Origin: Adhaeribacter rhizoryzae
GTDB lineage: Bacteria; Bacteroidota; Bacteroidia; Cytophagales; Hymenobacteraceae
NCBI RefSeq assembly: GCF_008629685.1
Contig: NZ_VWSF01000016.1
Span: forward strand, 62,001-126,000
Direction of reading: 5' to 3'
DNA length: 64,000 nucleotides
Of this stretch, positions 8,587 through 17,595 are shown one piece after another. The translations under genes were made by a program, and so were the position numbers. The notes under the pieces were generated by a model. That model saw nothing but the letters and a program-made list of their open reading frames with translations, did no database searches and had not been told where the DNA came from. Position 1 is the first letter of the stretch. Each line of letters starts with the position of its first letter.

Positions 8587-11500
8587 ATGCAAAAAACCTT
8601 TACGCCTCGATTAGGCAAATTCGGTCTGGCTACAGCGCTGGTTTGCCTTTATTTTTCAGGGGCAGCGCAAACCCAACAGATTCCGGCAACAGCTATGGCG
8701 GTTGCCCGCTCCGCCAGTACGGCCAACTCGCCTGTTTCAGCCGTCGCCTCGGCCGTTTTGCCGGTTATTGATATTCGTGGAAAAGTTACCGACGATAAAG
8801 GTGATCCCTTACCCGGGGTAACAGTAGTGGTAAAAGGCACCACTAACGGAACTGCCACCGGTGCCGATGGTACTTATACCCTTAATTTACCGGAAGCCTC
8901 GGGTACTTTAATATTTTCTTACATTGGTTATGTTACCCGCGAAATACCCATTACCGGCAGCCAAACCACCATTAACGTTACCTTACAAGTAGATGCCAAA
9001 ACCCTGGAAGAAGTAGTAGTGGTAGGTTACGGTACTCAGAAAAAAGCCAACGTTACCGGAGCGGTATCATCTATTACGGTTGACAACCAGGTTTCAAGCC
9101 GGGCAGTACCCAACGTTTCATCGGCTATGTCGGGTTTGGTGCCAGGTTTGGCGGCTGTGCAATCTTCCGGTATGGCCGGCAGAAATGGTGCGGCTTTGGT
9201 TATTCGCGGTATTGGTTCGGTTAACGGCAACAGTGCTCCGCTGGTAGTAGTTGATGGTATGCCCGATATTGATATTAACCGCATCGACATGAACGATGTG
9301 GAAAGTATTTCGGTACTGAAAGATGCTGCTTCTGCGGCGGTATACGGTTCCAGAGCAGCTAACGGGGTAATATTAATTACCACCAAATCTGGTAAAGGCA
9401 AGAAAAAGGCTACTATTAACTTTACCAGCACCAATGCCCTCGAAACGCCTGTCCGGTCTTATGATTTTATGTCGGATTATCCCCGGGCTTTAACGCTGCA
9501 CCAACGGGCGCAGGCGGTTGGTACCCTGCCATCGAACTTTAACTTCCGGAACGGTACTATTGACCAGTGGATGGCTATGGGCATGATAGACCCGGTAAGA
9601 TACCCCAACACCGACTGGTGGAATGTTATTATGCGCGATGGCATTATTAGCCGCCAAAATCTTTCGGCCTCCGGCGGTAACGATTTATCTAATTTCTATA
9701 TCTCCGTGGGGATGGTAGACCAACAGGGCTTGCAGATTAACAATGATTATAAACAATATAACGCCCGGATAAATTACGATTACAAGGTTCGGAATAATAT
9801 AAATGTAGGTATTAAACTTACGGGTAATTCTTCTAAGCTTTCTTACGCCTTAGAACAAGGCTTTACCGATAGTGATGGTACCAACACGGCAGGTTACGAC
9901 ATGCAGTACGCCATTGCCGGTATTTTGCCTTACGACCCAACTACCGGTTACTTTGGTGGCGTTATGGCTTACGGCGAAGACCCCCAAGCTTATAACCCTT
10001 ATACCGTTTATGTAAATAACCTTACCCGCCAGAACCGTCAGGAAGCTAATGGTAATATTTTTGCCGATTGGTCGCCGATTGAAGGATTAACGGCTCGGGT
10101 TGATTATTTTATAAATTATGCCAACCAGTTCCAGTACAATGCTAATATGCCCAACCAGGCATATAATTTTCAGCAAGGCGCTTTTGGTAGCCGGGTTTAT
10201 GTAGGTTCTAATGCCGGTATCAGCAACCGGACCGATTCGGACTACAAAACCATGTTTACCGGCCGGTTAACGTACAACAAAAAACTGGCAGCTAACCACG
10301 AACTTGGCCTGTTGGCGGTTTATAGCGAAGAATACTGGAATGAGCGTTATCAGGGCAGTGGCCGGTCGGACCGGTTATATCCTACTTTACACGAAGTAGA
10401 TGCTGCCCTTACCTTGCCCGGCATGGTTTCGGCGAGTGGCGGTGTTAGTACCGAAGGCCTGCGCTCTTACATTGGCCGATTAAATTATACTGCCTTCGAT
10501 AAATACCTGTTAGAAGCTAACTTCCGGTACGATGGTTCTTCTAAATTTGTGGAAGGTTCTCAGTTTGGTTTCTTCCCTTCCGTAGCTGTAGGGTGGCGTT
10601 TTGTGGAAGAAAGCTTTTTGAAAGATTTTACCAGCCGCTTCTTAAGTAATGGTAAACTGCGCATGTCGTACGGTGGTTTAGGTAATAATTCTGGAGTAGG
10701 CCGCTACCAGCAAAAAGAAGTACTTGCCAATAATAACTACATGATTGGCAATAATATTGTAAAAGGGTTTGTTTACAGCAAAATGATTAACCCTGATTTG
10801 TCTTGGGAGTCTACTAATGTATTTAACTTAGGTTTAGACTTAGGCTTTCTGGACAACCGTTTAAGCGCCGAGTTAGATTATTATAACCGGTTAACTACCG
10901 GCATGATTCGTCCTTCGGAGTTTTCCATTCACTTATCCGGCGCTTATAACCCGCCACCGCCACGTAATATTGGTAACCTCCGTAACCGGGGCGTTGAGGC
11001 TAATTTAAATTGGTCCGACAATTTCCGTGAGGTAAGATACGGTCTTAACCTGAATGCATCTTACAACCGGAATGTGCTGGAATCGTGGAACGAGTTTATT
11101 GGCCGGGGTGCATCGCATAACAGTAACCAAATATTTGTGAATATGCCGTATGGTTTTATTTATTCTTACGAGGATATGGGTATTGCCCAAACCTGGCAGG
11201 ATATTTATAATGCCACTCCCCAGGGCGCCTCGCCGGGCGATATTTTGCGCCGAGACTTAAACGGCGATGGTCGGATTGACGGTAACGACAGAAAAGCTTA
11301 CCCCAATGTACAACGCTTGCGTCCTTCCACTAACTTCTCGCTTAACGCCAATGCTTCCTACAAAGGGTTTGATTTACTCGCTTTGTTCCAGGGTTCAACC
11401 GGCCGGAAAGATTTCTGGTTAAATAATTACAACAACGTAAACTTTGGCACCCAGCGTTACGCCTCTACCTGGCAGCATTGGAACAACCCCTGGAACCTGG

Positions 11501-11793
11501 AAAACCGGGCGGGAGCATGGCCGCGCTTGGCTGGTAATGCAAACCGCGAAGAGACTACTTTCTGGCTAGACGATATGAGCTTTATCCGGATTAAAAACCT
11601 ACAATTAGGCTACACCATTCCGGCTACCATCTTAAACAAAATTGGTGTAACCAGTCTGCGTGTTTTCGGTTCAGCCGAGAACCTGGCAACTTTCACCAAT
11701 TTCCGGGGTCTCGATCCTGAAAAAGGTGCCGACAGAAACGACATGTACCCGATTGTAAAATCTTATTCACTAGGTGTAAACCTAAGTTTATAA
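8587..11793 (+). CDS. SusC/RagA-type TonB-dependent outer-membrane transporter
   Basis: This 1068-residue protein imports oligosaccharides across the outer membrane together with the SusD lipoprotein encoded 11 nt downstream. A signal peptide (about 1-28) precedes a CarboxypepD_reg-like domain (about 62-135, with GKVTDDKGDPLPGV). The conserved EEVVVVGYGTQKK segment (141-153) and a plug domain (with VVDGMPDIDI and LKDAASAAVYGSRAANG) follow, then a long beta-barrel ending in a typical aromatic/leucine terminus (SLGVNLSL). It lacks the N-terminal STN domain present in the second SusC at 54713-58141, so it is not expected to signal to an anti-sigma factor. As first gene of the enzyme-rich PUL it probably takes up large uronate oligosaccharides. 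Confidence 0.96.
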   Translation: MQKTFTPRLGKFGLATALVCLYFSGAAQTQQIPATAMAVARSASTANSPVSAVASAVLPVIDIRGKVTDDKGDPLPGVTVVVKGTTNGTATGADGTYTLNLPEASGTLIFSYIGYVTREIPITGSQTTINVTLQVDAKTLEEVVVVGYGTQKKANVTGAVSSITVDNQVSSRAVPNVSSAMSGLVPGLAAVQSSGMAGRNGAALVIRGIGSVNGNSAPLVVVDGMPDIDINRIDMNDVESISVLKDAASAAVYGSRAANGVILITTKSGKGKKKATINFTSTNALETPVRSYDFMSDYPRALTLHQRAQAVGTLPSNFNFRNGTIDQWMAMGMIDPVRYPNTDWWNVIMRDGIISRQNLSASGGNDLSNFYISVGMVDQQGLQINNDYKQYNARINYDYKVRNNINVGIKLTGNSSKLSYALEQGFTDSDGTNTAGYDMQYAIAGILPYDPTTGYFGGVMAYGEDPQAYNPYTVYVNNLTRQNRQEANGNIFADWSPIEGLTARVDYFINYANQFQYNANMPNQAYNFQQGAFGSRVYVGSNAGISNRTDSDYKTMFTGRLTYNKKLAANHELGLLAVYSEEYWNERYQGSGRSDRLYPTLHEVDAALTLPGMVSASGGVSTEGLRSYIGRLNYTAFDKYLLEANFRYDGSSKFVEGSQFGFFPSVAVGWRFVEESFLKDFTSRFLSNGKLRMSYGGLGNNSGVGRYQQKEVLANNNYMIGNNIVKGFVYSKMINPDLSWESTNVFNLGLDLGFLDNRLSAELDYYNRLTTGMIRPSEFSIHLSGAYNPPPPRNIGNLRNRGVEANLNWSDNFREVRYGLNLNASYNRNVLESWNEFIGRGASHNSNQIFVNMPYGFIYSYEDMGIAQTWQDIYNATPQGASPGDILRRDLNGDGRIDGNDRKAYPNVQRLRPSTNFSLNANASYKGFDLLALFQGSTGRKDFWLNNYNNVNFGTQRYASTWQHWNNPWNLENRAGAWPRLAGNANREETTFWLDDMSFIRIKNLQLGYTIPATILNKIGVTSLRVFGSAENLATFTNFRGLDPEKGADRNDMYPIVKSYSLGVNLSL

Positions 11794-11804
11794 TTATTTA
11801 ATTT

Positions 11805-13655
11805 ATGCGTAATTTAAAAATAACTTCAACAAAACTATTTGTACCCATTCTGGCGGGGTTAATGTTTTTCGTGAGTGCTTGTCAAGATGACTTACTCGAC
11901 CAACAACCTACCACCGAACTAGGTACCGTTGCCTTCTGGAAAACAGAAGATGATGCAACTTTTGCCCTTTACGGAGCCTATGCGGGCATCCGGCCATTAT
12001 TCGATCGCGATTATTATTTTGAAGGACATGGTGAATATACCCGGGTGCGGGGTACCAGCGCCACCAGCGGTAACTTACGGTTAGGCGATGCTTACCAGGG
12101 TGCTAACTACGATCCCAGCGGTTATGGCGATGATTTCGATAAATATTACCGCTACCTCTACGGTGGTGTGCACCGGGCTAATTACGTTATTGAAAATACC
12201 AGAAAATTAATGGCCACTGCTAACCCTAATTCTCAGGCCAACCTGGAAAGAATTGTGGGCGAAGCCCGGTTGCTCCGCGGTATGGTTTATTTTCGGCTTA
12301 TTTCTATGTGGGGCGATGTACCCTATATTAGTAATGTAGTTACCTCAAATGCCCAGATAGCCGATATTGCCCGGATGCCTATTGGCCAGGTAAAAGACTC
12401 TATTATGGCCGACTTTACCTATGCCTACGAGAAACTGCCGGTAAAATCTACAGAATTAGGCCGTATGGCCAAACCGGCTGCTTTAGCCTTCCGGGGTAAA
12501 TTACAACTGTATTGGGGTAGCTGGAATAAAAACGGCTGGCCGGAATTAGAGGGTTTTACGCCCAATGCTACTGCTGCTAATGAGGCTTTTACGGCCGCTG
12601 CTGCCGATTTTAAGCAAGTAATAGAAGGTTTTGGTTTAAATCTTTTCCGCAACGGCGAGCCCGGCAATATTGATGCTTTGGGTAAGGCAGAGGTACTGCC
12701 TAACTACTATTATTTGTTTACCCCGGTTGCCAACGGCGATCCCGAAATGATTATGTACTTTACCCACGGTGGCCCCGGTACCAGCCAGGGAGAGGAACTG
12801 ATGCGCGACTTTTCGGGCCGTTCGCACGAAGGTTCTCAGTGCTGGGTATCGCCGCGTTACGAATTAGCCGACCGTTACCAGTTAACTACCACCGGCGATT
12901 TTGCGCCTGCTATGGTTCCTATGAACCCATCTACCAATGCTGCTGCCAGAACGGTTCCGAATTCGGCCGTAAATCCGCAAAGTTATGCTGATCGCGACTA
13001 TCGCATGAAAGCATCTATCATGTGGGATTATGAAATGAGTATTGGCATGGCGGCTTTAAAATCTACGGGCTGGACCCCGTTTATTTATAGAACCTGGGCA
13101 CAACCCGTTACTATTGATGGAGCAAGATTAACTACTTATAATACCGATGGTTCTAACTCGGGTTATGTATTCCGTAAGTTTTTGCGCAATTATGCCGGCC
13201 AGGGCCGCAGCGATGGCGATTATGCTTTTCCGGTAATGCGTTTAGCCGATGTTTACCTGATGTACGCCGAAGCTACCAATGAAGTAAACGGCCCGCAAGC
13301 CGATGCCATTGCGCTGGTAGATAAAATCCGTCATCGTGGTAATCTGCCCGCCTTAACTTCCGATAAAACCAGCAGTAAAGAAGCATTCTTCAATGCTATT
13401 GAGCAAGAACGTATAATAGAACTGGTAGCTGAAGGACACCGTGGTTTTGACCTGCGCCGTTGGAGAGCCCTGGACAGAGTTTGGGGGCCGCCGGCCAGTG
13501 CAGGCGTTTGGCGCATAGATACCTGGGGTGCCCAGCAAACCCGCTACTATCAAAATACGCCCGAAAGAACTTACCAGCAAAACTATATTTTTAGAATTCC
13601 GCCCGGCGAACGCGACCGTAACCCTAATTTAACCCAAAATACACCGTGGTTATAA
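11805..13655 (+). CDS. SusD/RagB-type surface glycan-binding lipoprotein
   Basis: The 616-residue lipoprotein caps the SusC barrel and binds glycan at the cell surface. The N-terminus is a lipoprotein signal with lipobox FVSAC, giving Cys26, followed by the acidic QDDLLDQ characteristic of SusD proteins. TPR-like helices are spread through the chain. The usual C-terminal hallmarks are MRLADVYLMYAEA and, later, EGHRGFDLRRW (about 540-550) followed by an IPPGERDRNPNL-like end. Only 11 nt separate it from SusC, so the two are co-transcribed and should form one complex. It is somewhat longer than many SusD proteins, consistent with a large glycan. Confidence 0.96.
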   Translation: MRNLKITSTKLFVPILAGLMFFVSACQDDLLDQQPTTELGTVAFWKTEDDATFALYGAYAGIRPLFDRDYYFEGHGEYTRVRGTSATSGNLRLGDAYQGANYDPSGYGDDFDKYYRYLYGGVHRANYVIENTRKLMATANPNSQANLERIVGEARLLRGMVYFRLISMWGDVPYISNVVTSNAQIADIARMPIGQVKDSIMADFTYAYEKLPVKSTELGRMAKPAALAFRGKLQLYWGSWNKNGWPELEGFTPNATAANEAFTAAAADFKQVIEGFGLNLFRNGEPGNIDALGKAEVLPNYYYLFTPVANGDPEMIMYFTHGGPGTSQGEELMRDFSGRSHEGSQCWVSPRYELADRYQLTTTGDFAPAMVPMNPSTNAAARTVPNSAVNPQSYADRDYRMKASIMWDYEMSIGMAALKSTGWTPFIYRTWAQPVTIDGARLTTYNTDGSNSGYVFRKFLRNYAGQGRSDGDYAFPVMRLADVYLMYAEATNEVNGPQADAIALVDKIRHRGNLPALTSDKTSSKEAFFNAIEQERIIELVAEGHRGFDLRRWRALDRVWGPPASAGVWRIDTWGAQQTRYYQNTPERTYQQNYIFRIPPGERDRNPNLTQNTPWL

Positions 13656-13701
13656 GGTTAGTTAATGGAAAAGAAGCCTTTAAATTTTAGAATTATTTAA
13701 A

Positions 13702-14106
13702 ATGAAAAAATACATTAAAATATTATTTATATGCTTACTGGTACCATTTGTCTGGATCGGTTGCAAAGAAGATTTCCCGATTGATGAAGATGGTTTATTA
13801 ATTACCAACCGCGGACAATGCTATGTAAGTAATTTTGAATTACTCGGTTCCGACTTCCAAACCGTTCGGAGTAAAAATGCGGTAATTGATACTGTAGCCC
13901 AAACCATTCGGGTAGAAGTATTTTTTGGAACAGATTTAAAAAATCTTTACCCACAGTTTTCGCTCGTAACCGATGCCAAGCTAGATCCTAAAATTACGGG
14001 TAAAGTAGATTTCTCGGATTTAAATAGTCCCAAAGTTTACACGGTAGTTTCCGGAAACCGGAAGGTCAGAAAACCCTATACGGTTTATGTTACAGTTCAA
14101 CAATAG
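13702..14106 (+). CDS. Small surface lipoprotein, DUF5018-like
   Basis: The product is a 134-residue lipoprotein with a signal peptide ending in WIGC (Cys21) and an acidic linker (KEDFPIDEDG). The remainder is one beta-sandwich-like domain with the conserved pattern of a predicted strand, ITGKVDFSDLNSPKVYTV, and the terminal PYTVYVTVQ. This matches the DUF5018 layout known from many Bacteroidota PUL lipoproteins. It lies 46 nt after SusD and 30 nt before the DUF4466 gene, so it is part of the SusCD operon. A role as accessory glycan-binding or SusCD-associated surface protein is likely but unproven. The family assignment rests on recall of the pattern. Confidence 0.8.
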   Translation: MKKYIKILFICLLVPFVWIGCKEDFPIDEDGLLITNRGQCYVSNFELLGSDFQTVRSKNAVIDTVAQTIRVEVFFGTDLKNLYPQFSLVTDAKLDPKITGKVDFSDLNSPKVYTVVSGNRKVRKPYTVYVTVQQ

Positions 14107-14136
14107 TAATGCCTTGAAGCTAAAAGATAATAATCA

Positions 14137-15120
14137 ATGAAACGTAAATATATTTTAAATATACCTATTCTGCTGGCATTGCTCCTGCTTTTGAATGCCT
14201 GCGAGGAAGAGAAGTATGCTATTCCCACTACCAAAGATGCGCTCCAGAACGACGTAATTAAACGGTCGCTAGGACCCAATTTGGTAGGCCAGAATATAGA
14301 ATTTACTTATGCCATGGCCCTCCCCGAAACCAGGGGCAAATTGGAATCGGCGCAAGTAGAAGCTTCTATAGAAGGCGCAACTGGCACTTACCTTGAAAAT
14401 AATTCTTATTCTGCCGGCAGTAATGGGGCAGATGTGGGCGTAAAAATTGGCGAGCCATCAGTTACCGAAGGTAAAATAACCAAAGTTACTTTCTCTGCCG
14501 ATACCATGGCCGCTACTTTGCGTTACTTTTACCGCATTCCGGAAGCTGCCCGCGGGCAATCCGTTACCTTTAAATTTACCGCCAATAGCAGCAACGGCGA
14601 AACAGTTTCTTATTCTATGGGACCTTACAATATCTCTAAAATGGATATGAAGCTGGACCTGGCAGTAAAGGATGGCGATGCCGCTTATATTTCTATTGAA
14701 GATATGGCCGTATATAACGCCGCTGCAGCAGAAGCTAACGCCGGTAAGATTGACCTGGTTTATTTACACCGGACTACGCCAACTTCTTTTGCCCACGCTT
14801 TGGTAGCGCCAGCCACCGACGCCCAATACCGGCCAGGTATTACCCTGCCAGCGGGGGTAAATCGCAATACCAAAATTAATAAGGTATGGGCGTTGCGAGA
14901 CCAGCAACTGGCTCGGGCACAATTTGGGGTATTTATCGATGACCTGGATTTTCAGCAACTGAACATTGCAGATGCCCCTAATTTTGCCCTGAATATGAGA
15001 GCCGAATCGGGGATCTGGGTTGAAACCGCTGATGGTAAGTATCGGGCTTATGTTTATGTTAATTCGATAAATAATACAGCTAAAAGTGCCGTGATTAGCA
15101 TCAAGCGCTTTACGCTGTAA
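14137..15120 (+). CDS. DUF4466-family surface lipoprotein
   Basis: The 327-residue lipoprotein has lipobox LLNAC (Cys22) and the acidic CEEEKYAIP start. The characteristic family features are ALQNDVIKRSLGPN (about 36-49), IEFTYAMALP, VEASIEGATGTYLENN, TMAATLRYFYRIPEAARG and YSMGPYNISKMDMKL. These closely match the DUF4466 proteins encoded beside SusCD in host-glycan and other PULs. No enzymatic motif is visible; such proteins are considered surface glycan-binding components. It is the last of four genes in the outer-membrane uptake cluster. A GC-rich hairpin (15164-15183) separates it from the lyase genes and may reduce read-through. Confidence 0.85.
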   Translation: MKRKYILNIPILLALLLLLNACEEEKYAIPTTKDALQNDVIKRSLGPNLVGQNIEFTYAMALPETRGKLESAQVEASIEGATGTYLENNSYSAGSNGADVGVKIGEPSVTEGKITKVTFSADTMAATLRYFYRIPEAARGQSVTFKFTANSSNGETVSYSMGPYNISKMDMKLDLAVKDGDAAYISIEDMAVYNAAAAEANAGKIDLVYLHRTTPTSFAHALVAPATDAQYRPGITLPAGVNRNTKINKVWALRDQQLARAQFGVFIDDLDFQQLNIADAPNFALNMRAESGIWVETADGKYRAYVYVNSINNTAKSAVISIKRFTL

Positions 15121-15163
15121 TAAGTAAATAATAAATAAAAGTATAATATATTAAGGTAAGAGA

Positions 15164-15183
15164 GGCCTCGCTTAGGCGGGGCC
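15164..15183 (+). terminator. GC-rich hairpin, possible attenuator between binding proteins and lyases
   Basis: GGCCTCGC, TTAG and GCGGGGCC form an 8-bp stem with one G-U pair and a four-base loop. The following ATTTCTTA is a poor U-tract. It may partially terminate the SusCD transcript and set the ratio of transport proteins to enzymes. Confidence 0.45.
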
Positions 15184-15216
15184 ATTTCTTACTAAAGCTA
15201 ATTGCCCGGCGTAAAT

Positions 15217-17286
15217 ATGATAAGACTTTTTACGGTATTTACGGTTTTATTTACCTTAGTTGCTTTAACTGCTCTGTTGCCCGCGCAGGCTTTGGCCCAA
15301 AAGTTTACGCATCCAGGCATCGACCAAACCGCCCAGGACCTGGCCCACATGAAAAGCCTGGTGCTAAAAGGCGAACAACCTTATAAAGATGCCTTTACCC
15401 GCCTCAAAGCCGCAGCCGATTTAAATTATATCGTTAAGCCGTATACCCACGTGCTGCGCGGACCCTACGGCAAACCTAATATTGGCGGCGACGACCTGGC
15501 CAAAAGTGCCCAAATAGCCTACAACTGTGCCCTCGTCTGGTACATTACCCAGGATAAAGCCTACGCAGATAAAGCTATCGAAATATTAAATGCCTGGTCG
15601 CCGGTGCTCTGGGATTTTGACTACAACGATGCCAAGCTCTTAGCCGCCTGGACCGGCCACGTACTATGTAATGCCGCCGAAATATTGCGCTACACCAACG
15701 CCGGCTGGCAGCCAAAAGAGATAGAGAACTTCTCGAATATGCTAATGACGGTGTACTATCCGTTAATGCGGCATTATTATCCGCAGGCCAATGGCAACTG
15801 GGATGGCGCCATTATTCACTCCATTATGGCCATGGCGGTTTTTACCGATAACCGCGAAATGTTCCAGAATGCGGTTAACCATTATTTGCGGGCACCCGTG
15901 AACGGCAGTATTTTTAAATATATTTACCCTAGCGGCCAATGCCAGGAAAGTACCCGTGACCAAGCCCACGTACAGTTAGGTTTAGGCGAATTTGCGGGAG
16001 CTGCTCAAATAGCTTACACGCAGGGCGTAGATCTTTTTTCGGTGGGGAATAACCGGCTGGCTTTAGGATACGAATATACCGCTAGCTTTTTGCTCGGCCA
16101 GCAACCCCAGAGTTACGGTAAAATATCGGAGCGTGCCAAGACCCTGCGAGACGATTACGAAGCCGTTTATGCTCATTATACTGCTCGTGGCGTGGCCATG
16201 CCTTACACCAAAATGGCCCTCGACTCAATCCGCCCGAAAGCCAACCGCAGTATTTTAACGGCCGTGCGGGTTCCTGCCACCAAAGCACAAACGAAATCCG
16301 GTACGCCTAAACCGAGCCCCATTGGCTATGTGGCCGGTGCAGGAGTAGGAACTAAATTTAATTTTCCGGAAAATGCCATTATGGTTTCGCCCGGCCAATC
16401 GCTGCAGCAAGCACTAAACTCGGCGGCAGGTACTGGTAAGTGGGTGGTGGCCAAAGCGGGCTTACATACTTTACCAACCACGCTCAAAATACCCAGCGGT
16501 ATAACGCTGGCCGGCGAAGGTTTAGGCACTATTCTCTTCCTGGACCCGGCCTCCGGCGAAAGAGAAGCTTTGGTTAATGCCGCCAACGACCTGCACGATG
16601 TAACCATCCGGGATTTAGTAGTGGAAGGATCTAACAAACCGGAACCACCCAGCGATCCCAACAGTGCCCGTTCTTACCGCGTTGGCTACAACCGGGGCGG
16701 TATTATTTTCCGGGCTTTGCAAGAAGGCCAAATGAAGCGCATCAACTTCACCAACCTGACTGTGCGCAATTGTACGTTCAACGGTGTGCTGATTAGTGGT
16801 GCAGCGGGCGTAAATATTACCCGTTGCGATTTTGACGAAAACGGCTCTAGCATAGTACCCGGTCCCAAATTGCAACACAACCTCTTGTTAACCCATTGCT
16901 CCGACATAAATATTAAAGACAACCGCCTGGATACTTCGCCGCACGGCAGCGGGATAGCCCTGGACCATTGCCAAGATGCGGTTATCACCAATTCCGAAAT
17001 TGCCCGCAATGCTTATTATGGGGTATTAATTTCCGAATCTCAAAATATTACGGTTAAGGATAATTTAATCGAGGCGAACGACCACAGCGGCGTAATGGTA
17101 GAATTTCTGTCGCGGGGCTCTGAAAATATTACCGTCAGCAATAACCAAATTCAGTTTAACGATGGATACGGGGTAGAAACCTACGCGGTGCGTAACGGCA
17201 AAATTCAAAACAATAAATATACCGGCAACGGCAACCAAAACGAGCAGCAACTGGTGCGTGCTGATAAAGTAATCTTAATGCCTTAA
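15217..17286 (+). CDS. Secreted two-domain polysaccharide lyase candidate: alginate-lyase toroid fused to a parallel beta-helix
   Basis: The 689-residue protein uses the ATG at 15217, which starts a normal signal peptide (MIRLFTVFTV...ALAQ); a TTG five codons upstream is disfavoured. Residues ~30-330 form an alpha/alpha-toroid of the alginate-lyase superfamily (PF05426-like). Visible features are NGNWDG (192-197) and RDQAHVQLGLGE (247-258), which contain the Asn and His expected in the catalytic cleft. After a Pro/Lys-rich linker (~345-370), residues ~380-685 form a right-handed beta-helix with recurring N-x-I/V turns (ITRCDFDENG, ITVKDNLIEANDHSG, ITVSNNQIQFND), like PbH1 repeats of pectate-lyase-type proteins. 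Two different lyase folds in one chain suggest combined endo/exo cleavage or binding plus cleavage of a uronate polymer. Exact PL family is uncertain. Confidence 0.85.
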   Translation: MIRLFTVFTVLFTLVALTALLPAQALAQKFTHPGIDQTAQDLAHMKSLVLKGEQPYKDAFTRLKAAADLNYIVKPYTHVLRGPYGKPNIGGDDLAKSAQIAYNCALVWYITQDKAYADKAIEILNAWSPVLWDFDYNDAKLLAAWTGHVLCNAAEILRYTNAGWQPKEIENFSNMLMTVYYPLMRHYYPQANGNWDGAIIHSIMAMAVFTDNREMFQNAVNHYLRAPVNGSIFKYIYPSGQCQESTRDQAHVQLGLGEFAGAAQIAYTQGVDLFSVGNNRLALGYEYTASFLLGQQPQSYGKISERAKTLRDDYEAVYAHYTARGVAMPYTKMALDSIRPKANRSILTAVRVPATKAQTKSGTPKPSPIGYVAGAGVGTKFNFPENAIMVSPGQSLQQALNSAAGTGKWVVAKAGLHTLPTTLKIPSGITLAGEGLGTILFLDPASGEREALVNAANDLHDVTIRDLVVEGSNKPEPPSDPNSARSYRVGYNRGGIIFRALQEGQMKRINFTNLTVRNCTFNGVLISGAAGVNITRCDFDENGSSIVPGPKLQHNLLLTHCSDINIKDNRLDTSPHGSGIALDHCQDAVITNSEIARNAYYGVLISESQNITVKDNLIEANDHSGVMVEFLSRGSENITVSNNQIQFNDGYGVETYAVRNGKIQNNKYTGNGNQNEQQLVRADKVILMP

Positions 17287-17595
17287 CCGCAGCGAAGGCT
17301 TAAGCCTCACTGCCGCCAGCTTAATGCAATAACCAGGAACAGTCCCCCTTTGGAGGGGGTAGGGGGAGGATTAACATTTGCTGATAACTAAAAAACGGCA
17401 ATAGTAATAGGAGAGAAGATGCTCTCCGACAGGAATACGTGTTTTTGTTTAAATCAAAAGGGTAATTAGAACCAGGACTTTCAAACCTAAAACAAAATAA
17501 TAAAGCTGCTTAGCGTCGAGTTTACCGATAAATTTTATTCAACAGCCTTGACTAAATTTAATATTAGTCCGGGTGGAGTGACTTAAGAATAATTC
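17287..17595. other. 309-bp gap with a GC-rich hairpin repeat
   Basis: No gene was found. The gap contains CCCCCTTTGGAGGGGGTAGGG (17344-17365), one of several 'CCCC-loop-GGGG' elements in this window, and then AT-rich sequence up to the next start codon. Confidence 0.6.
17344..17369. repeat. CCCCC/GGGGG intergenic hairpin element, copy 1
   Basis: CCCCC-TTTGGA-GGGGG is followed by TAGGGGGAGG. It resembles the elements at 22376-22408 and 38060-38092 in stem, order and trailing TAGGGG/CAGGGG tail. Such sequences are common interspersed repeats in Bacteroidota genomes; whether they end transcripts or recruit proteins is not known. Confidence 0.55.
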
